Below, in pieces: positions 44,903 through 54,289 of a DNA stretch of 64,000 bases. Position 1 is the first letter of the stretch, and each line of letters starts with the position of its first letter. The stretch comes from an uncultured Bacillota bacterium (GTDB taxonomy: Bacteria > Bacillota_I > Bacilli_A > RFN20 > CAG-826). The stretch covers positions 592,316 through 656,315 of the forward strand of contig CASEPN010000001.1 in the NCBI GenBank assembly GCA_949289845.1, in the 5' to 3' direction. The notes beneath the pieces were generated by a model, which had not been told where the DNA came from, made no database searches, and saw only the letters and a program-made list of their open reading frames with translations. The position numbers and the translations under genes are program-made.

Positions 44903-46882
44903 CTAGGAAGCCTGGGAAAGAGGCTCGCGCTCCTTCTTCCTGGCCTTCCGGAGGGCGCGCGAGCGCCTCTTGAGGAGCCAGGAGGCGAGGATCCCGCCCC
45001 CGATGAGGGCGACCTCGACGACAAGCACGGCGATGACCCAGGGCTCGAGTGAGTCGCTCTTGACGGCCTCCCAGATCCGGAGGACGGACTCGTTCTCGTC
45101 CCCGTAGTCCTCCATGACCGCGAGGGAGGGGAGCATCTCCATCTCCGGGTACTGGGCGTAGAAGCCCCTCCCCACGACGACAGTCTCCTCCTCGCCCAGG
45201 AGGTTCGTCGCGGTCACCTCCTCGAGCTCGTCGGTCCAGATGATCGCGTCCCCATCTACCGTCCCCTCGAAGAAGTAGCCGAGGTCGACGGGCCTCGCCT
45301 CCCATTCCTCCTCGAGGAAGTAGCTCTCCCAGGAAAGCTCCTCCCCATCCCGGACAGCCTTCCCAAGACCGGATCCCGACATGTCGTAGGCGCCGAAGTC
45401 GACGTCGTGGTAGACGGTCCCGTCGATTTCCACTTCCTCGTGGATCCCCGTCCCGTCCTGGAACACCGGGTTCCCGTCCTCGTCGTAAAGGAAGTCGTGG
45501 TAGCCGTTGTCGTAGTCCCCCTCGTCGATATAGACGTACATGGCGTAGCTCCTCGCGTCGTACCAGGAGCGGACGAGGGAAAGGATCTCCTCCCCGGCGC
45601 CGAAGGGGGTGTAGCCGATGTAGTCCATGTTGAGGGCGCTCACGTCGGGGCGCGAGAGGAAGTCCACGAACTTCTGGGCGTACTCGACGTTCAGCCCCTC
45701 GTGCTTCTGCATGACCCAGCCGTCGAACCAGATGTTGCCGCCGGTCTTGGGGACGGAGTAGTAGAGGGAGACGTCCTCCTCGATCTCGCCAAGTTCGATC
45801 GAGTACACCGCGTCTCCGCTCCAGGCGATGCCGATGCCGGAGCGCCCGACGGTGATGTCCTGCTTGCCGCTATCGACCTCGAGGCCGTAGGAGTTGTCGA
45901 AGAGGGCGCGGAGGGAGGCTTCCGCCTTCTCGAGGATGGAGTCGACGCTTTCCTGCTCCGCCTCCTCCCCGTGGATCCTCCCTAGGAGGGCGTTGAACTC
46001 GTCCACGCGAGTGAGGTTGTTGAAGATCGCGTTCACGTCGCGGGAGTACTCCTCTTCCCCATAGGGGGTCCCGTCCGCCCATTCGCCCGAGAGATAGGCG
46101 TCGCGGAGGACATGGAGCTCCTCGTCGTAGCTTTGCATGAGGGCGACGGAGTAGGTGTCCCTCATCGAGTCCTTGATCTGGTAGGTCCCTTGGTAGCGCT
46201 CATCGAGGAGGACGTTCCAGTCCGTGAGGTGGACCTTCACCTCCTCGGGGGAAAGCCCGCGGGATTCGTATTCCTCGTAGTAGGGGTTGTAGGTGAAGCC
46301 GAGGGTGCCCCACATGTAGCCTTTCGCGTACTCCCCGATGGGGTGGCTCTCCCCGTCCGGGGTAACCCCCACGATCTTCTCGAACCATTCCTCGAGGAAG
46401 GGGGAGCAATAGGAATCGTAGTAGTCGGGCCAGTCCTCCTCGCTTGCGTTGTGGGAATAGGAAAGGCGCTTCTCCTCCCCCGAAGGGAAGGGCTCGAGCA
46501 TCCCCCGGCGCATCATGCGCTGGATCATGTAGTCGCTCGGGCAGATGAGGTCGTACTCCGCGGCCCCCGTCTCCACGCGCGAAAGCATCGTCTCGTTCGT
46601 GTCGAAGGTCTCGTAGATGACCTCGAGCTCCACCCCGTCCTTCTCCAGGACGTAGTCCTCGAACATCTCTATGATGTCGGGGTCCTCGGAGATGTAGTCG
46701 GCGGAGTTATAGACGCGGAGCTCCACCCTCTCCCGAGGGGCGGGGAGGACTTCCCTCATCTCCGGGATGAAGAGGGCGCGGTACTCCGTTTTCCCCTGCA
46801 GATCCCCTTCGGAATGGAAGGAAAAGGGAGAAAAAGGCACGATGGAGAGAAGGAAGAGGGGAACAAGGACGGCAAGGCGCAT
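44903..46882 (-). CDS. potD: Polyamine ABC transporter substrate-binding protein, extended and membrane-anchored
   Basis: A 659-residue extracytoplasmic binding protein, about twice the usual PotD length (near 350). After an N-terminal hydrophobic segment (LAVLVPLFLLSIVPFSPF) it shows ELRVYNSADYI, YDLICPSDYMIQRM and a central SGIGIAWSGDAVY, typical of spermidine/putrescine binders. The extra part includes an acidic insert (about 420-560) and a C-terminal membrane helix (PWVIAVLVVEVALIGGGILA) with a basic tail, so it may be tethered at the membrane instead of by a lipid. It starts within the potC stop codon (TGATG) with AAGGAGG upstream. Confidence 0.9.
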   Translation of the reverse strand: MRLAVLVPLFLLSIVPFSPFSFHSEGDLQGKTEYRALFIPEMREVLPAPRERVELRVYNSADYISEDPDIIEMFEDYVLEKDGVELEVIYETFDTNETMLSRVETGAAEYDLICPSDYMIQRMMRRGMLEPFPSGEEKRLSYSHNASEEDWPDYYDSYCSPFLEEWFEKIVGVTPDGESHPIGEYAKGYMWGTLGFTYNPYYEEYESRGLSPEEVKVHLTDWNVLLDERYQGTYQIKDSMRDTYSVALMQSYDEELHVLRDAYLSGEWADGTPYGEEEYSRDVNAIFNNLTRVDEFNALLGRIHGEEAEQESVDSILEKAEASLRALFDNSYGLEVDSGKQDITVGRSGIGIAWSGDAVYSIELGEIEEDVSLYYSVPKTGGNIWFDGWVMQKHEGLNVEYAQKFVDFLSRPDVSALNMDYIGYTPFGAGEEILSLVRSWYDARSYAMYVYIDEGDYDNGYHDFLYDEDGNPVFQDGTGIHEEVEIDGTVYHDVDFGAYDMSGSGLGKAVRDGEELSWESYFLEEEWEARPVDLGYFFEGTVDGDAIIWTDELEEVTATNLLGEEETVVVGRGFYAQYPEMEMLPSLAVMEDYGDENESVLRIWEAVKSDSLEPWVIAVLVVEVALIGGGILASWLLKRRSRALRKARKKEREPLSQAS

Positions 46883-47763
46883 CAGGCGTTCCTCCTTTCC
46901 GCATGGCGCTTCCCCTTCCTCTTGTGGAGCATAAGGAAGGTGACGAGCACCACGACGAGGATGACGAAGAGGAAGATGAGGGTGGTGAGCGCCCTCATCT
47001 GGGGCGGGAGCGGGCCCTTCTTGATCCTGGCCTGAACCAGGGTGGAGATTGTCTCGATCATCTGGGCGCCGGAAAGAAGGCCCGCGCCCCTCGTGAAGGA
47101 GGTGACGATGAAGTCGTCGAGGGAGAGGGTGAGCGCGAGGAGGAAGCCCGAGAGGATCCCGGGGAGGATCGCCGGGAGGGTCACCTGGTAGAGCGCCTTC
47201 CTCGGGGTAGAGCCGAGGTCGAGGGCGGCCTCGTAGAGGGCCGGGTCCATCTGCAGGAGCTTCGGCTTCACCGAGAGGTAGACGAAGGGGAGGGAAAGGC
47301 AGATATGCCCTATGAGGAGGGTCCAGAAGCTGAGCCCGAAGCCCTTGTACACGTAGTTCCCGAGGAAGACGAACATGATGACCAGGGAAAGGGCGAGGAC
47401 GATCTCCGGGGTGACGACGGGGATCTGGGTGAGGGCCTCGGCGAGGCTCTTGGAGCGCCGCCTCCATTCGTGGATCCCGACGGCGCCGAGCGTCCCGAGC
47501 ACCACCGAGCAGAAGCTCGAGAGGAGGGCGAGGATGACCGTGTTCCCGAGGGCGCGCATGATTTCCTCGTCCTCGAAGAGGGTGACGTAGAGCTCGAAGG
47601 AGAAGCCCGACCACGTCCCGAAGTTCACGGATCCCGTGAAGGAGAAGAGGACGAGGGCGAGGACGGGGACGTACATGAGGAAGAGGAGGAGGTAGACGTA
47701 GGCGTTCGCCCCGATGCGGACGCCGAGCTCCTTCCTCTCCTGGAGGGTGCGGGGCCTTCTCAT
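46882..47763 (-). CDS. potC: Polyamine ABC transporter permease PotC
   Basis: A 293-residue inner-membrane permease with six helices. The EAA loop ALDLGSTPRKALYQVTLPAILPG contacts the ATPase PotA. It starts within the potB stop (TGATG) and ends within the potD start, so potB, potC and potD are translationally coupled. With PotB it forms the channel for spermidine/putrescine uptake. Confidence 0.94.
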   Translation of the reverse strand: MRRPRTLQERKELGVRIGANAYVYLLLFLMYVPVLALVLFSFTGSVNFGTWSGFSFELYVTLFEDEEIMRALGNTVILALLSSFCSVVLGTLGAVGIHEWRRRSKSLAEALTQIPVVTPEIVLALSLVIMFVFLGNYVYKGFGLSFWTLLIGHICLSLPFVYLSVKPKLLQMDPALYEAALDLGSTPRKALYQVTLPAILPGILSGFLLALTLSLDDFIVTSFTRGAGLLSGAQMIETISTLVQARIKKGPLPPQMRALTTLIFLFVILVVVLVTFLMLHKRKGKRHAERRNA

Positions 47764-48590
47764 CACCAGAGCCCTCCTCCCCGCTCGGCGGCGGGGTCCC
47801 TCTCGAAGCCCCTCGTGAGGAGCATCGAGATCCCGATGAGGACGAGGAAGACGAGCGCCATGAAGCTCCCCTCGTTCCACTGGGAATTGCTGAAGTTCAG
47901 ATAGATGCTGTTCCCGAAGAGGGTGATCTTCCCTTCCGAGAGGGTGTCGCTGATGACGTAGCTGCTCATGACGGGCATGAACACCATCTCGCTCGCGCTC
48001 ACGATGCCGGGAAGGGACTGCGGGAGGACGTTCCGGACGAACACCTTCCAGGGCGGGCAGCCGAGGTCGGCGGCCGCCTCCATCTGGCTCCGGTCGAGCT
48101 TCAGCATCGTCGTGTAGAGGGGAAGGATCGTGAAGGGAAGGTAGTTCTGGACCATCCCGATGAGGGTGGCCTCCCAGGGGTGGGAGCCGCCGTCCAGCCC
48201 GATCGCGGAGAGGAGGTCCCTCGTCGCCCCGGTACGGATGACGAAATTGATCCACATGGGCATGATGAAGAGGACCACAAGCACCGTGTTCCGGTTGATC
48301 TTCCGATCGGCGAGGAAGTAGGCCGCGGGATAGCCGAGGAGAAGGCAGACGAGCGTCGTCTGGAGCCCCATGAAGAGGGAGACGAGGAGGACGGACGGCT
48401 TCGAGGGCGTCGAGAAGAAGCCCACGAGCGCGTCGAGGGATGGCGCCCCCGTCTCGTCGGTGAAGGCATAGAAGAGGATGAGGATCGCGGGGATGAGGAT
48501 GAAGAGGACGAGGAAGAGGACGTAGGGGAAGGCGAGGTACTTCCGCTTGAGGGCGAAGAAGCGGGAGAGCCTCCTAGTCGCGGCGCTCAT
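47763..48590 (-). CDS. potB: Polyamine ABC transporter permease PotB
   Basis: A 275-residue membrane permease with six helices and the EAA loop AADLGCPPWKVFVRNVLPQS. It overlaps potA by 17 bases and shares bases with potC, as expected for the potABCD operon. It pairs with PotC to form the transmembrane pore. Confidence 0.94.
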   Translation of the reverse strand: MSAATRRLSRFFALKRKYLAFPYVLFLVLFILIPAILILFYAFTDETGAPSLDALVGFFSTPSKPSVLLVSLFMGLQTTLVCLLLGYPAAYFLADRKINRNTVLVVLFIMPMWINFVIRTGATRDLLSAIGLDGGSHPWEATLIGMVQNYLPFTILPLYTTMLKLDRSQMEAAADLGCPPWKVFVRNVLPQSLPGIVSASEMVFMPVMSSYVISDTLSEGKITLFGNSIYLNFSNSQWNEGSFMALVFLVLIGISMLLTRGFERDPAAERGGGLW

Positions 48591-50106
48591 AGGAGGAGAT
48601 TTCCTTCCTCAGCTGGATCCGCAGGTTCTCGGGGGCGACGTGGATGGCGACGACGTCGCCCACGTTCCACTGGTAGGGGGTGTCGGCGACGAAGTCCTCT
48701 TCCCCTTCCGTGCGGACCATGTACTGGTAGTGGTCGCCGAGCCAGACAGCGGAGACGATCGTCCCCTGGCACTCCCCCTTGGAAAGGTCGTCCTCGAGCT
48801 CGACCTTGTCCAGGGCGATATGGAGGACGACGTCGGCGTCCTTGAGGTCGTAGGCGTTCCCCTTGGGGCCGAGGAGGGTCCCCTCCTCGTCGAGGCGGCT
48901 CCCTTTCAGGAGCTGGCGGTAGTCGACGGGGAAGATGATCTCCTCCTCCCCGACGAGGACGTTCCCCTTGCCGTCGAGCCAGGCGTCCTTGTACTCGTTC
49001 TCCACGAGCTCCTTCTCCATGACCTGGATGTTCTTGGGAAGGACGTCGAAGCTGACCTTCTCCCCGGGCTCGTATTCCTCGGTGCTCCGGCAGAGGACCT
49101 CGCTTTTGCCGACAAGGAGGACGTACTGGTACATCTCCCCCTTGAAGACGCGGGAGCTGACCTTGGCCTCGACCCTTCCCTTCCCGGAGGGCATGACGAT
49201 GACGTCCTCGGGACGGACGACGACGTCGACCTTCTCGTTCAGGGGGAAGTCGTCCACGCAGGGGAAGGAGGCGCCGAGGAAGCGGACCGTCCTCTCCCCC
49301 GACATCGTCGCGTTATAGATGTTGCTCTCGCCGATGAAGTCGGCGACGTAGGCGTTCACCGGCTCGTTGTAGATGCTTTCCGGAGTGCCGACCTGCTGGA
49401 TGGCCCCGTCCTTCATGACGACGATCGTGTCGGACATGGAGAGGGCCTCCTCCTGGTCGTGGGTGACGTAGATGAAGGTGATGCCGAGCTTCCGGTGCAT
49501 CTCCTTGAGCTCGAGCTGCATGTCCTTCCTCATCTTGCGGTCGAGGGCGGACAAGGGCTCGTCGAGGAGGAGCACCTGGGGCTCGTTGACGATCGCGCGG
49601 GCGATCGCGACCCTTTGCTGCTGGCCGCCGGAAAGAGAGGAGACGTCGCGGTCCTCCATGTCCTCGAGGTCGACGATCTTGAGGGCCCTGGCCACTTTCT
49701 CGTCGATGACCTCGGGGGAAAGCCTCCGGTACTTGGTCTTGGGCCGCCCCCGCCAGTCCTTCCCTTCGTAGGGGATCCTCTGGTTCTTGAGCCCGAAGGC
49801 GACGTTCTCGTAGACGTCGAGGTTCGGGAAGAGGGCGTAGTGCTGGAACACCGTGTTGACCGGCCTCTTGTAGGGCGGGAGGGAGGTAATGTCCTCCCCG
49901 TTGAGAAGGATCCTTCCCGAGCTGGGGATGGAGAAGCCCGCGATCATGCGGAGCGTCGTCGTCTTCCCGCAGCCGGAAGGGCCCAGGAGCGTGACGAACT
50001 CGCCGCGGCGCACGGACAGGTTGAAGTCGTCGACGGCGACGAAGCCGTCGGGGAATTCCTTCCGCACGTGCTCGAGCGAGATGATGAGGGAATCAGCAGT
50101 GTCCAT
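48574..50106 (-). CDS. potA: Polyamine ABC transporter ATPase PotA, with long C-terminal extension
   Basis: A 510-residue ATPase; the usual PotA is about 370 residues. The nucleotide-binding domain has Walker A GPSGCGKTT (43-51), signature LSGGQQQR, Walker B LLLDEPLSALD and H-loop VTHDQEEA, and a 30-residue insert between Walker A and signature (GKDWRGRPKTKYRR). The C-terminal 260 residues contain a TOBE domain and an additional region that may be a second regulatory unit. ATG 50106 has AGGAGG upstream. First gene of potABCD. Confidence 0.94.
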   Translation of the reverse strand: MDTADSLIISLEHVRKEFPDGFVAVDDFNLSVRRGEFVTLLGPSGCGKTTTLRMIAGFSIPSSGRILLNGEDITSLPPYKRPVNTVFQHYALFPNLDVYENVAFGLKNQRIPYEGKDWRGRPKTKYRRLSPEVIDEKVARALKIVDLEDMEDRDVSSLSGGQQQRVAIARAIVNEPQVLLLDEPLSALDRKMRKDMQLELKEMHRKLGITFIYVTHDQEEALSMSDTIVVMKDGAIQQVGTPESIYNEPVNAYVADFIGESNIYNATMSGERTVRFLGASFPCVDDFPLNEKVDVVVRPEDVIVMPSGKGRVEAKVSSRVFKGEMYQYVLLVGKSEVLCRSTEEYEPGEKVSFDVLPKNIQVMEKELVENEYKDAWLDGKGNVLVGEEEIIFPVDYRQLLKGSRLDEEGTLLGPKGNAYDLKDADVVLHIALDKVELEDDLSKGECQGTIVSAVWLGDHYQYMVRTEGEEDFVADTPYQWNVGDVVAIHVAPENLRIQLRKEISSYERRD

Positions 50107-50195
50107 GGCGTACCTCCTAGTACACGTGCCCGGGCTTTCTCCGGACGAGACAAGTGCCAATCGCCGCTCAGACGAGCCGGTCTTTGACGGGGCAA

Positions 50196-50223
50196 ATAAT
50201 AGGGGCGGGGGGCGGGGGTGCAA
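50196..50223 (-). promoter_or_regulatory. Promoter of potABCD
   Basis: On the minus strand TTGCAC (50218-50223), 16-nt spacer, TATTAT (50196-50201), about 90 bp before the potA start. The G+C-rich spacer lies in a C-run. Confidence 0.6.
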
Positions 50224-50355
50224 AGGAAATTTTAAAAAAGATTTCCCCCGGGGTCCCCGCGTCGAGGAAAAATCTTGGAAATTCCCGATGAGGCGTGAAC
50301 TTTCCCGAACTGTCCCGGGAGAGATTTTTTCCCGGGGGCGTGCTATCGTCTCCCC

Positions 50356-51474
50356 ATGAAGAAAGAAGCCCTCGCCCTGCTCGTCCTCGCCCTTCCCCTC
50401 CCCTTCCTCCCCGGATGCGCGGGAGAAGGTCAGGAAGAGGCAGTCCCCCTCACCTTCGGGAAGCTCTACGAGGAAGGGGAGGAATACCGGGACCGCTACG
50501 TCCACCTGACGCACGCGGGGCTCCTCGCCAAGGTCGGCTTGGGCGAGAGCTTCCTCCTCCTTGTCGCGGACCACGACTCCACCTGCCTTTGCTACCTCAG
50601 CTTCCAGGAGACGCTCGGGGAAAGGATGGAGAAGGAGAACCTCCTCGTCTATTCGATCGATCCCGCGGAGTTCGGAGGCGGGAAGGACGCCCTCGGGCTT
50701 GAGATCATCGAAGGCTACCAAACCCTCGCGATCTTCTCGAAGGGAAGGCTCGTCGACCAGGAGGTGACCGGCGAGACCGGGGACCCCTTCACGAGCGATC
50801 CCGCGGTCCTCGGCGACTGGCTCGAGGAACGGGTCCGCCCCTCCTCGATGCTCTACGTGGACAAGGAGCAGCTGGACGCCCTTTACAAGGGGAGCGAGCC
50901 CTTCACCCTCGGCTTCCTCCGGAGCGACTGCCCGGACTGCCGCCATATGGAAGAGGCGGTGCTCCAGCCCTTCAACGAGAAGGAAAGGAACCGGAGCTAC
51001 GTCATCGACGTCAACCAGGAAGGGATCCGCCTCGGGGCGGACGGGGAGGTCGACGAGGAGCTCTGGGAGTCCTTCAAGCGCGAGGTCGGCCTTGCGGAGG
51101 GCCAGGAGATGACCCCCGCCTCCTACGGGGAAGGCTACGTCCCTAGCTTCCTCCGGATCGACCCGAACATCGGAGTCGGGGAGGACCGCCGGAGCATGGT
51201 GGTCGACGGCTTCGTCTACATGAACGACGTCATCGCCGAGGAGGAGGGAAGGTACTTCGTCCAGGAGAGCTTCTACGACGAGGAGCGCGCCTCCTCGCTC
51301 GAGTGGCTCGGGGACTTTACGGGAAGAAAGGTCCTGGAAGGACTTGAGATTCCGGAAGAAGAGGTGCTATTTGCGGGGGAAACGCTGATTTGGGATCGGG
51401 AAAGCGCGGGACGGCTCCACGATCCCCTCGCCCGGGCCTTCCTGGAGTTCTACGTCCCCGCGATCGAGGGATAG
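50356..51474 (+). CDS. Thioredoxin-fold lipoprotein with CPDC motif
   Basis: A 372-residue lipoprotein: signal peptide MKKEALALLVLALPLPFLPG then the lipid-modified Cys21. The second half contains a thioredoxin-type active site C192-P-D-C195 (in RSDCPDCRHME) after GSEPFTLGFL, and the first half has a similar fold start with a CLC pair, so it may be a tandem thioredoxin-like protein acting in thiol-disulfide exchange outside the membrane. The gene is divergent from potABCD. It looks leaderless: TGCTATCGT (-10 TATCGT at 50344-50349) six bases before the ATG and no ribosome-binding site. Confidence 0.8.
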   Translation: MKKEALALLVLALPLPFLPGCAGEGQEEAVPLTFGKLYEEGEEYRDRYVHLTHAGLLAKVGLGESFLLLVADHDSTCLCYLSFQETLGERMEKENLLVYSIDPAEFGGGKDALGLEIIEGYQTLAIFSKGRLVDQEVTGETGDPFTSDPAVLGDWLEERVRPSSMLYVDKEQLDALYKGSEPFTLGFLRSDCPDCRHMEEAVLQPFNEKERNRSYVIDVNQEGIRLGADGEVDEELWESFKREVGLAEGQEMTPASYGEGYVPSFLRIDPNIGVGEDRRSMVVDGFVYMNDVIAEEEGRYFVQESFYDEERASSLEWLGDFTGRKVLEGLEIPEEEVLFAGETLIWDRESAGRLHDPLARAFLEFYVPAIEG

Positions 51475-51496
51475 CCTCTAGGGAGGACGAAGAAAA

Positions 51497-51514
51497 GGCG
51501 CCCCGGAGGGCGCC
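51497..51514 (-). terminator. Terminator after the first giant lipoprotein gene (minus)
   Basis: GGCGCCC-TCCG-GGGCGCC followed by TTTTC on the minus strand. Confidence 0.7.
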
Positions 51515-51523
51515 CTGGGAGAA

Positions 51524-51540
51524 GGCGGGAGGAACCCGCC
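51524..51540 (+). terminator. Terminator after the thioredoxin-like lipoprotein gene (plus)
   Basis: GGCGGG-AGGAA-CCCGCC followed by TTTTCCC on the plus strand; it lies just beside the stop codon of the convergent gene. Confidence 0.7.
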
Positions 51541-51546
51541 TTTTCC

Positions 51547-54276
51547 CTAGTTGTTCGTGTAGGTTCCCTTGGTCAGGTCGTAGACGTAGACGTTGAGAGA
51601 GGTGTTGAGGTTGGTCTGGACCTCGAGCACCACTTCCCCGTCCGCGGACTTCCACTGCTCGTAGACGGCCGCGTAGCTGCTGGTCGAGGTGCTGTTGATC
51701 CGGTAGGAGTAGATGATCTCGTCGGCGTCCTCCACCTTGTCGAGCTTCCGGTAGCCGAGCTCCTGGATCTTCGCGAGGTAGAGGTCGTAGTACTCCTCCT
51801 TGTAGGTCGAGGTGATCGACGGGTAGAAGTACATGTAGAAGCGCCGGTTGACGGTGTCCCCCTGGGCCGCCTCCTGGTTCGAGAGGGTGACGTAGTAGCT
51901 GGTCACCTTCTCGTGGTAGACGAAGGGCACGTAGGCGTCAAGCCGCTCCTCGGCCTCCTCCTCAGTCAGCCCGGACGGAGTCGCCGTCGGGTACTTGTTG
52001 TCGTTCTGGAGGAAGTAGTTGAGCATGTTCTGGAAGTAGTTGGTGCCCGAGGTCCTGGACGCCCACCAGGCGCGCCAGCTGGTCGGGATGACGAAGGGCG
52101 TGAGGGCGAGGATCGAGGCGTAGTAGGCGCTATCGATCGCCGCGTCGGCCCCGTAGGAGAAGAGGAAGCGGTAGTAGCTGACCCCGAAGTAGCCGGAGTC
52201 ATAGGAGTAGGTCACCTCGCGGAAGGCGCCGTCCTCGATCGTGAAGACGAGATCCTCGCCGGAGTAGATGCTGTCGAAGCCCGCCATGACGGAGGAGAGG
52301 GTGTTCTTGTCGATCTCCGGGCGGATGACGTAGGTGCCTTCCTCCGCCCCTTCCTGGAAGATGAGGGCGCTCGGCGTGAAGTCGAGGGTCGACTCGTAGG
52401 TGCCTTCCTGGTTCGGGCCGGTGGCGACGGCGGCGTTGTTGCTGATGGAGAAGGGGATCATGCCTTCCGCCCCGTCCTCCTTGAGGCCGGTCGCGGCGGT
52501 CCGCTTCCCGTTGGAGAGGGTCTCGGTGACCTGGCTCCTGGAGACGGGGTCCCAGTAGATGGCGCGGTTCCCGACGTACTCGCCGCTGGAAGAGTTGAGG
52601 GACTGGCGCTCGATCTTGAGGGCGGTCGCCCCGTCGAGCTTGGCCACGGCCTCCTCGACGGCCTCGGTGACCCCTTCGATCGGCTCGAGGGCGGTCGGGA
52701 CCTCCACGACCGGGGCCTCCTCCTCGATTTCGACGTGGATGTTGTAGTAGTAGTTCTCGTTGAGCGTCATCTCGTCGACGATGCGGCAGTCGATGGACTC
52801 GATGATCCCGTCAGGCGCCTCGAGGGTGAGGAGCTCGATCCTGCCGTTCAGCCCCCAGGAGACGTTGAAGAGGGAGACGACGTCGATGAAGGTGTCGGCG
52901 TCGGCCGAGACGTAGGTGTAGCGGGTCGGGTCGGTCGGGTCGCGCGAGAGGTCCTCGCTGTTGATGTAGTCGCGGAGGTCGGTCGCCGCCTGGTACCAGT
53001 ACACCTGGCGGTCGTTATCGTCCGTGACGGGGTCCCAGACGACCTCGTTCTTCGCGTTGAGGGTGACCCCGTAGGCGTAGCTGTCGTCCGTCCCCTTGAA
53101 GTAGTTGTTCGCGTAGTTGAGGCTCCCGTCCTCATTAAGGACCTGGTAGGACTCGAAGTCCTCGCCGTAGACGACGCGGCTCTTGCCCTGGATCTCGGGG
53201 TCCTCGCTCCCGTCCCTGGCGTTCAGGGTGTAGGTGGCGAGGAAGGAGACGGGCCTATCGTACATCTTCGAGAAGAGGCTCCCGGTCGGAGTGAGGTACT
53301 TCCCGCCGGCGAAGCGCTCCTCGAGGCGCTCGCTTTCCGCCGTGCCGATCCCGTCGATGAGGACGCTCGAGGCGGTCTCGACGATGGGCGCGCCGTTCTC
53401 GTCGGTGAGCGCCGCTCCGGTCGAGGGGTCGGTGGCCACGACATGGAAGTCGATGCGGAAGCTCCCGTCGTCCATGATGTGGAAGCTTATGTTGTTGCAG
53501 CCGGTGAGGTCGGTGTAGTCGAAGAGGTAGGAGGCGATGTAGCTGGACCCGGAGTTGTTCGTGTTGAGGGTCCATATCCCCTCGTAGCCCTCGGTGATGT
53601 TAGTGAAGGCGGAGCTGTCCCAGTAGCCGTAGCCGTGGTACTGGTCGATCCACGCCATCGGGTTGTACTGGTCGATGGTGTAGACGTAGGTGACGTAGTA
53701 GCCGCCGTCGATGATCGCAGGCGAGCCGACGTCGATCGTCCCGTCCCCGTTCTCGAAGTACTGGTAGACGACGTACTTGTAGCCCTGGGTCTGGCTCCTG
53801 TCCCAGCTCTCGAGCATCACGTAGCCGCGGCCCTTGCTTTCGTTGGTGATGTAGCGCGGGGTGTAGTAGTCGACGTACTCGACGCCGCCGATCGTATGGG
53901 TCACGCGGTACTGGCGGGCCTCGTAGATCTCGAGGAACTTGTCCACGATATCCTGGGCGCTCGCGTCGATCTCCTGCGGCTCCTCGAGGGGAGGCTCGGG
54001 ATCAGGCTCGGAGTCAGGGATGCTGGAGGATCCCGAGGTCACGGGATCGGGGAGGATTGAAGAGGAGGAGCTCCCCGTCTCCTCGGGACGGGAGGAAAGG
54101 CTTTCGCTCTTGTCCTCCTGGATGGAGCCGCTCCCGTCATGCGAGGCGGGAGAGGAGCTTGCGCTCAGCGTGCTGTTGGGGTCGGTGGAGGAAGCGTCCT
54201 CCTTCCCCGGGTCCTCGCAGCCGGCCAGGGCGAGCGGGGCCAGCGCGAGGAGGATCATCCATTTCTTGGCTTTCAT
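51547..54276 (-). CDS. Giant surface lipoprotein, paralog of the next upstream gene
   Basis: A 909-residue lipoprotein. The signal peptide ends LALAPLALAGC (lipobox LAGC), followed by a Ser/Asp/Pro-rich linker of about 80 residues and a long beta-rich region full of tyrosine and acidic residues. It has no enzyme motif I can name. Short similarity with its neighbour (QDIVDKFLEIYEARQYRV versus QETVDMIYELAGAHYRLDY) shows they are paralogs. ATG 54276 has AAAGGAG upstream; it follows its paralog by 13 bp, so they form an operon. It would be displayed on the cell surface; a role in polymer binding or adhesion is a guess. Confidence 0.8.
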   Translation of the reverse strand: MKAKKWMILLALAPLALAGCEDPGKEDASSTDPNSTLSASSSPASHDGSGSIQEDKSESLSSRPEETGSSSSSILPDPVTSGSSSIPDSEPDPEPPLEEPQEIDASAQDIVDKFLEIYEARQYRVTHTIGGVEYVDYYTPRYITNESKGRGYVMLESWDRSQTQGYKYVVYQYFENGDGTIDVGSPAIIDGGYYVTYVYTIDQYNPMAWIDQYHGYGYWDSSAFTNITEGYEGIWTLNTNNSGSSYIASYLFDYTDLTGCNNISFHIMDDGSFRIDFHVVATDPSTGAALTDENGAPIVETASSVLIDGIGTAESERLEERFAGGKYLTPTGSLFSKMYDRPVSFLATYTLNARDGSEDPEIQGKSRVVYGEDFESYQVLNEDGSLNYANNYFKGTDDSYAYGVTLNAKNEVVWDPVTDDNDRQVYWYQAATDLRDYINSEDLSRDPTDPTRYTYVSADADTFIDVVSLFNVSWGLNGRIELLTLEAPDGIIESIDCRIVDEMTLNENYYYNIHVEIEEEAPVVEVPTALEPIEGVTEAVEEAVAKLDGATALKIERQSLNSSSGEYVGNRAIYWDPVSRSQVTETLSNGKRTAATGLKEDGAEGMIPFSISNNAAVATGPNQEGTYESTLDFTPSALIFQEGAEEGTYVIRPEIDKNTLSSVMAGFDSIYSGEDLVFTIEDGAFREVTYSYDSGYFGVSYYRFLFSYGADAAIDSAYYASILALTPFVIPTSWRAWWASRTSGTNYFQNMLNYFLQNDNKYPTATPSGLTEEEAEERLDAYVPFVYHEKVTSYYVTLSNQEAAQGDTVNRRFYMYFYPSITSTYKEEYYDLYLAKIQELGYRKLDKVEDADEIIYSYRINSTSTSSYAAVYEQWKSADGEVVLEVQTNLNTSLNVYVYDLTKGTYTNN

Positions 54277-54289
54277 GGCGTTCTCCTTT

